DNA of 64,000 nucleotides from the NCBI GenBank assembly GCA_035578175.1, contig JAQMRL010000006.1, positions 33,969,893 through 34,033,892 of the forward strand, given 5' to 3'. A program made the position numbers and the translations under genes. This document shows, one piece after another, positions 59,041 to 64,000 of the stretch (its first letter is position 1; the number at the start of each line of letters is the position of its first letter). The DNA comes from Catonia carolina (lineage: Eukaryota; Arthropoda; Insecta; Hemiptera; Achilidae). The notes below the pieces were generated by a model that saw only the letters and a list, made by a program, of their open reading frames with translations, made no database searches and was not told the origin of the DNA.

Positions 59041-59163
59041 GAATTACGGCGTTTAAAAAATTGATCGATTTTGATGAAAATGTTTGTGTCGGGTCCAGTA
59101 ATTGTACCTAACTTAAGTTTCAAGTTTCAAATTCGTACAATGTTCCGTTCTTGATATATTTTG

Positions 59164-59197
<34 letters not shown>

Positions 59198-59331
59198 GAC
59201 CAATCACTAAAAACATGTTTTTTGGGTTCAGGAGTTCAGAAAACGTGTAGATCTGGTGAAAACTCGATTTCGAAAAATCAACATGAAAACAATACTTTCC
59301 TTTCTAAATCATACTGACAAAATAAAGTAAA
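59041..59331 (-). repeat. Repeat E, 5' part, minus strand
   Basis: Complement of the family's 5' third with a (CA)/(CG) tract at 59163-59198. Truncated upstream of the internal modules. Confidence 0.8.
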
Positions 59332-59669
59332 TACTATGTGTTTGTCAATCGACTGTCATCCAGTCTATACTGGTTTCCGTAAAATGTTAGTCTTATTTTT
59401 TTAATCTTTTTCATTAATCTTTCATTTTCCTTGTACAGCCTTCTCCCCCTCCAGACCTTCTTCACGACCTTGTTTCTAGTGAATAAACTGGAGCTGTAAT
59501 AGGCCTACAGTCAATATCAGTGTTTTAAGGTGTTAATATTTTTTATATTCTGATAAAGAATCGAAAGCAGAAATTCCGCTTTGCAGTTAACCATTATGAA
59601 AGCTCTGAACCACTTGAACCACTTGGAATTGGCATAAATCTCAAATTTTTAGTCGATTTTGTTTGTCAC

Positions 59670-60485
59670 CAGTCTCTCGGCTGGTTTGATGCAGTTCTCC
59701 AAGCTGTCCTATCTTGCGTAATTCGTTTTATATCTACATACCTGTAACACCCTACATCTTTTGTAATTTGCTTTATATATTCTACTTTGCCTCACTCTAC
59801 AATTCACTCCCTTAATATTACCCTCCATTATTGATAGCCTAATACCTGGAAGTCTTACGATATGCCCCACTAGCCTATCCCTTCTTTTGGCAAGATGCTT
59901 CCATATACTTCTTTTTCATCCACTCGACTAAGAACCTCTAAATTAATTATTTTATCCACCCACCTAATCTTTAACATTTTCCTATAACGCCACATTTCAA
60001 AAGCTTCTTTCCTCTTCTTTTTTACAGCCCCTATCACCCAAGTTTCACTCCCGTATAATGCTACACTCCAAACGTAATATTTTAAGAAATTTTTCCTGAT
60101 CTGTAAATCAATGTTTGTAGTCAGTAAGCTGTGTTTTTATTTCAAAGGCTTTTCTAGCTTGAGCAATCCTACTTTTGATATCACTTGTGCTTCTACCATC
60201 CTTTGTTATTTTACTCCCTAGATAGCAGAATTCCCCAACTTCCTGTATGTTTTCGTTGCCTACTTTTATTTCCCATCTCTTCTAAACTACTCTTGCTGCT
60301 GCGCACCTATTTTGTTTTGTTCTTATTAATTTTCATGAAGTAATCCTTTCTCATGTTCATTCTTTCTCATGATAATTTAAGATATCCTCAAGTTCTTTCT
60401 TTGGCTCGGCTAATACTGGTATATCATCGGCGAATCTCAGCATTTTAATTGTTTCTCCTTGAATTTTTATCTTTTAGTCGATGAT
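59670..60485 (-). pseudogene. Non-LTR retrotransposon 3' fragment, longer copy
   Basis: Minus strand: GETIKMLRFADDIPVLAEPK (the [Y/F]xDD catalytic block of the reverse transcriptase), then FCYLGSKITKDGRSTSDIKS, RIAQARKAFEIKTQL, and SIWKHLAKRRDRLVGHIVRL. Stops and shifts separate them. It overlaps the family copy at 3598-4022 in its last part. The first Asp pair of FADD is intact, but the frame is broken. Confidence 0.88.
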
Positions 60486-61580
60486 ATAAGAAATATACTT
60501 TGATGCTTTTGATTGATTTAATTTTACAAGGGAGGAACACAAACCAATATATTCAATAAGCTACCAGGAGAATGAGGGATTCTATTATCAGGCTTGTCAA
60601 ACCCTAGCCGAAATGGGTCCGTTTAGAGGCGCCGAGAACTCACCTTTCCACTTGTTGAAACTTTTCTGCATAACAACAACAACTTACATGCCGCCCTTCA
60701 CCAGAAGGTTGAGTCAAGGATTTGTGGAATTTTGATTTGCTGGCAGAACTGACCAACTGTAAAAATAGAAGCCTTTGTCTTTTTTGACATTAAAAGTAGG
60801 CATTTATTGATGAGTTTTATTCATCAGTCTCCTCACTAGTGGCTTTTAGCATCATTGGACCTCCTAAACAATTCTGGAATAATATGTTTTATTTAGCCTA
60901 CAGCTTTTTAATGCTAAACGATATTTTGATGCTGAAAGAGGCTAGTAAAGATAAGAAGAAAATTAAGGAAAATTAAAAATAATAAAATTCATTAACGGAA
61001 TATCTCTTCTTAAATGGAAGAATGAACAGTTAATTTTAGTCGCAATAGTTTTAACACTTCACCGACCCGGTACTTCCAGTAGTTCAAAACTATGCGGATC
61101 GCCTCCCATGTGAAAAATTTAATGTCACCGCTTTCGTGAGAGAATATCGGGGTGAAGAGAGAGATAGATAAACAGAGAGGGGAGATACCGGCGTAAAAAA
61201 ACTGTCAAGCCTCTATTTGTTCGTTACGCAGGACTAATTTCTAAGTTCAGTGCACTTATCACTCTAAAATAGTTTGTGTTCACTACTGTAACCTGACTTT
61301 TACATTTTTTTAGATTAATTTGTAGGCTTCGTTTCTCAGTACTTGAATATATTTCTACCTAATTCCACCTAACTTTGAAACGGATATAAAAATATCATAT
61401 GAATGTACGTTTGGAAGAATGATTGTAACGTGACCGACGGTTTGTATTGGATTCTAGGTACCAATGGAAATTCATGACTATCATAAATTCATATAGACTA
61501 TCAACATATTTATGTTTATGTATGCTTCATTACAGTAATAGGACACTTCTTGAGTGTATTTCAGTGCTTTATCATAAAAA
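60486..61580. other. 5' flank without recognised features
   Basis: Moderately AT-rich; GC-richer patches at 60590-60720 and 61060-61200 have no recognisable content. Confidence 0.35.
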
Positions 61581-61614
61581 TTCTTCTTCTTCTTCTTCTT
61601 CTTCTTCTTCTTCT
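61581..61614. repeat. (TTC)n microsatellite
   Basis: About 11 units. It creates a poly-Ser frame that is not a gene. Confidence 0.9.
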
Positions 61615-61684
61615 TTTTCTTCTAACCAAAATTTAGGCCGCATTCTGTTTCGAACTCACATAATATACCTACTACATAATCTAT

Positions 61685-61845
61685 CTCCATCTTTTCCTAG
61701 GTCTACCGGCGTCCCTTTTACCTTCTGGAACATACCAATGCGCCTGCTTAGGTATCCTGTGATTTGGCATCCTTGCCATGTGCTGTCTCCAATTTTGGCG
61801 ATAATCCTTTATCTTTTCGTTCAAGTTTTAAATCATCATTTTCTT
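61685..61845 (-). pseudogene. RTE-like C-terminal fragment
   Basis: Minus strand: NLNEKIKDYRQNW, RQHMARMP-like, RIPKQAHWYVPEGKRDAGRP. The last part of the family at 17050-17480, less decayed here. It abuts an E scrap at 61847. Confidence 0.8.
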
Positions 61846-61846
61846 T

Positions 61847-61906
61847 GAGAGAACAACCTCTCCAAGAATTTCAGGAGACATGGCGCCTACCCTATCTCGT
61901 AGAGCA
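61847..61906 (-). repeat. Repeat E scrap
   Basis: CCAAGAATTTCAGGAGACAT and GGCGCCTACCCTATCTCGTA, 60 bp of the family's middle. Confidence 0.65.
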
Positions 61907-62699
61907 TTTTCAATAATTAATACATTTATTAGATTTTTTTAAATTCCTAGCTCTATAACATTTTTTCCTAACCTAGAGAAAACGAAATTTACCAACTGAA
62001 ACTCCTTTTCTTTTACAAGAAATGCAAAAAAAGAACGTTACGAAAATATCAGTGTAGGCTACATAGGTTTCAGTCGATACATACGTGAAAAAATCTATTA
62101 CACAATTTCTAACCATCAGATTTTAATAAATTACTACATCATTTTAAAGAGAAAATTCTGGGTAATATAATTTTTTCGACTCCCCTTGAAATGTTATAAT
62201 TAAATTTAAGAAAAACTGGTTTCAAAAAATTTATACTTTGGTAAAAAAATAATATGATTTTAATTACATGCCATTTTGCTCCACAATTGGGATGGCCGCG
62301 ATAAGCTTTGCAATTACGCATTCAGCCAATAGCAGAGAAGAACAACTGTGTACAACAGATCCAAAAATATGCTATAGTAACCATACGTTTTTTAATGGTG
62401 TTTCATTAATTAACTATTACTATACAAATAAAGACATCCTTGTTATAAACATGTATATAACATATTTGGTGAACTAATCTTTTTTTGGCTTCAACTTTAT
62501 TTTTATTTACAACTGTTCAATTTTGTAAAGCACAACTAGTAAATGAGATGGATGAATGAGGAATAGCGGGAATGTGACGTAAATGTGAATCGATCCTGTG
62601 ACCGATTTCGGCATAAAATTTTACATTGATGTAGTGCCAATATTTTGAATGATAAAGATTTATAAACTAAGGTGGATGATTTTTTTTATGAAATGAAAC
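61907..62699. other. 5' flank without recognised features
   Basis: AT-rich. Nothing beyond chance frames. Confidence 0.35.
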
Positions 62700-63065
62700 A
62701 GGCTTGGTAAATTTAATTGAAATGCTTTTTTATGGTGGTCGGAGAAGATCCCTATTCCTCTTTCGTTTCAGTCGTCTGTTAACAGGGAGATCGTTAGTTG
62801 AAAGAGATTGGACATTGGATTTATGTGGTCAATTGTCTTTGTGTGTAATGAGTTGTATGTTGCGTTGACAATGTCTCGAACCGTTGGTATTTTCAGGTCT
62901 TTGTGAAGGGTATGATTGGTTACGTAAAAAGGTGCGTTTGTTATTGCTCAAAGTGCTTTTGACTGGTGTTTTTAAAGAATATTCAGAGATGTATCGTGAC
63001 AGGCAACGAACATTAGACCACCATGTAGTCAAATTGGCCGTACTAGTGATTTATAGAGGATGACT
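62700..63065 (-). pseudogene. Jockey-like non-LTR C-terminal fragment
   Basis: One minus frame reads NAPFYVTNHTLHKDLKIPTV then RDIVNATYNSLHTKTIDHIN, matching the NAPWYVxNxxLHxDLxIPxV region near the end of Jockey-like ORF2 proteins. A stop follows in the final segment. No RNase H domain is visible. Confidence 0.8.
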
Positions 63066-64000
63066 TTTAACTATAGAGGTAGCGAGGACTTACGGCCTAA
63101 GACACCATACAACATACGAAACTTAATCTTGTTGAAAATTTTCACTTATCTGATAAACATCAATCCTTTAAATATAATGGGATTAGCGATAATTTACTAT
63201 TTTGAAATAAATTTCCCGTTGTTTTTCTTTTATTTGAACATTGTAAAAGTTCCAGATGGGCAACTCATTAAAAAATATCAAAAAAATTATTTGACGTAGG
63301 TACTTATAATAAACTTTATACGTTTGTATATATAAAAAAATATTTCTCTTTTCTAATGAGACAAAAAATATATATATAATATATACTATTCTGTTTCAAA
63401 CTGTTACATTTAAAAGTTAAGTGCAGTTGGTTTTTGTCTGTTCTTTTCGTATCACAATGAATGTCAGGGACTGACATCTATAGGAAAATAGAAACTAATC
63501 TACAACTAACCATCTCTAAAAGAAGTGTTAGAAAAAATAAGACTGAAGACATAATCATGGACCTTTAAAACTGCTACAATTTCCTTAGCTTATTTATAAG
63601 CTACTATTTTTTATTTTTAACATAAACTGTCCCTAATAAGAATTTATTTTTAAGACACAAAAACGTTTGATTATTTTCTTGTGTTCCTCCAATTTCTTTA
63701 GTGGAGTTTAAATGATATTTCAAAATACAGTAGCTAGGGTTATGTAATTCTCTAAGTCATGATCTTCGTTGTCCTACAATAATCCTTTTTCCTTCTGGTT
63801 TTTTCTTCGTATTTTACTCTATGTGGGAGCCGTTAGGTAGGACATTCAATTTAATATTTATTTTTAAGTCTCTGTATGTGTAATTATAGTATTTTTATTA
63901 TAATTCATATAGCAGCGGAAAAATAATGTTTAATCTCTCACAAAATAAGCTTCTTTTTTTATTTACGAACTTATTCATAAGCCGTAATCCCTGTTCATTA
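63066..64000. other. Window end, no features recognised
   Basis: AT-rich with TATATA-rich patches at 63330-63390. No coding signal. Confidence 0.35.

Noticed and set aside
61447..61848. Open frame with a poly-Ser run
   Set aside because: The serines come from a (TTC)n microsatellite and the remainder overlaps the antisense of a retroelement tail at 61685-61845.
1..64000. CRISPR arrays, bacterial operons, rRNA genes
   Set aside because: No regularly spaced short repeats, ribosome-binding sites or rRNA-like conserved blocks were seen; the sequence is eukaryotic.

Overview
The window is AT-rich eukaryotic nuclear DNA, about two thirds or more A+T by eye. It has long introns, consensus GT-AG splice sites and dense transposon debris. 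The transposons (irritans-type mariner, a second Tc1/mariner, RNase-H-bearing non-LTR elements, several tRNA-headed SINEs, a hAT MITE) and the large introns suggest an insect with an expanded genome, possibly a hemipteran. The species cannot be fixed from the sequence alone.

One protein-coding gene was found. It lies on the minus strand and runs across almost the whole window, from a start codon at 56430 to a stop at 952. Six coding exons (56430-56314, 24859-24803, 18356-18291, 9163-8642, 3339-2916, 995-952) join in frame through consensus splice sites and give a predicted 409-residue type I membrane protein. It has a signal peptide, a box of ten cysteines spread over four exons, two fibronectin-III-like modules, an acidic stalk, one membrane helix and a short Ser/Thr-rich tail. 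The cysteine box followed by FN3 recalls the N-terminus of anosmin-like proteins, but no WAP domain is visible and a membrane anchor is added. No gene name is given.

The rest is intron and flank. 1-8600: 3' end, a non-LTR remnant, SINE-D, and repeat F. 8.6-18.3 kb: E-family repeats, a GC-rich island with perfect hairpins and a histone-type 3' stem-loop (12.9-13.5 kb), a dead mariner, and an RTE-like tail. 18.3-24.8 kb: a minisatellite and retroelement tails. 24.8-56.3 kb (intron 1, 31 kb): E repeats, SINE-A/B/C/D, a Tc1/mariner corpse, a hAT MITE nested in a SINE, a SINE nested in a SINE, an RNase H fragment, and a 2.2-kb inverted repeat at 49.4-51.6 kb. 56.4-64 kb: putative promoter region with a CTCF-type word, a split MITE, and more retroelement fragments.

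Family letters (A-D for SINEs, E, F, H, I for others) are local labels based on copies compared by eye inside this window. Boundaries of repeats are approximate unless a target-site duplication is stated. The leading candidates for something undescribed are the complete 55-kb gene, the structured GC-rich island with the histone-like hairpin, and the recent 2.2-kb palindrome.
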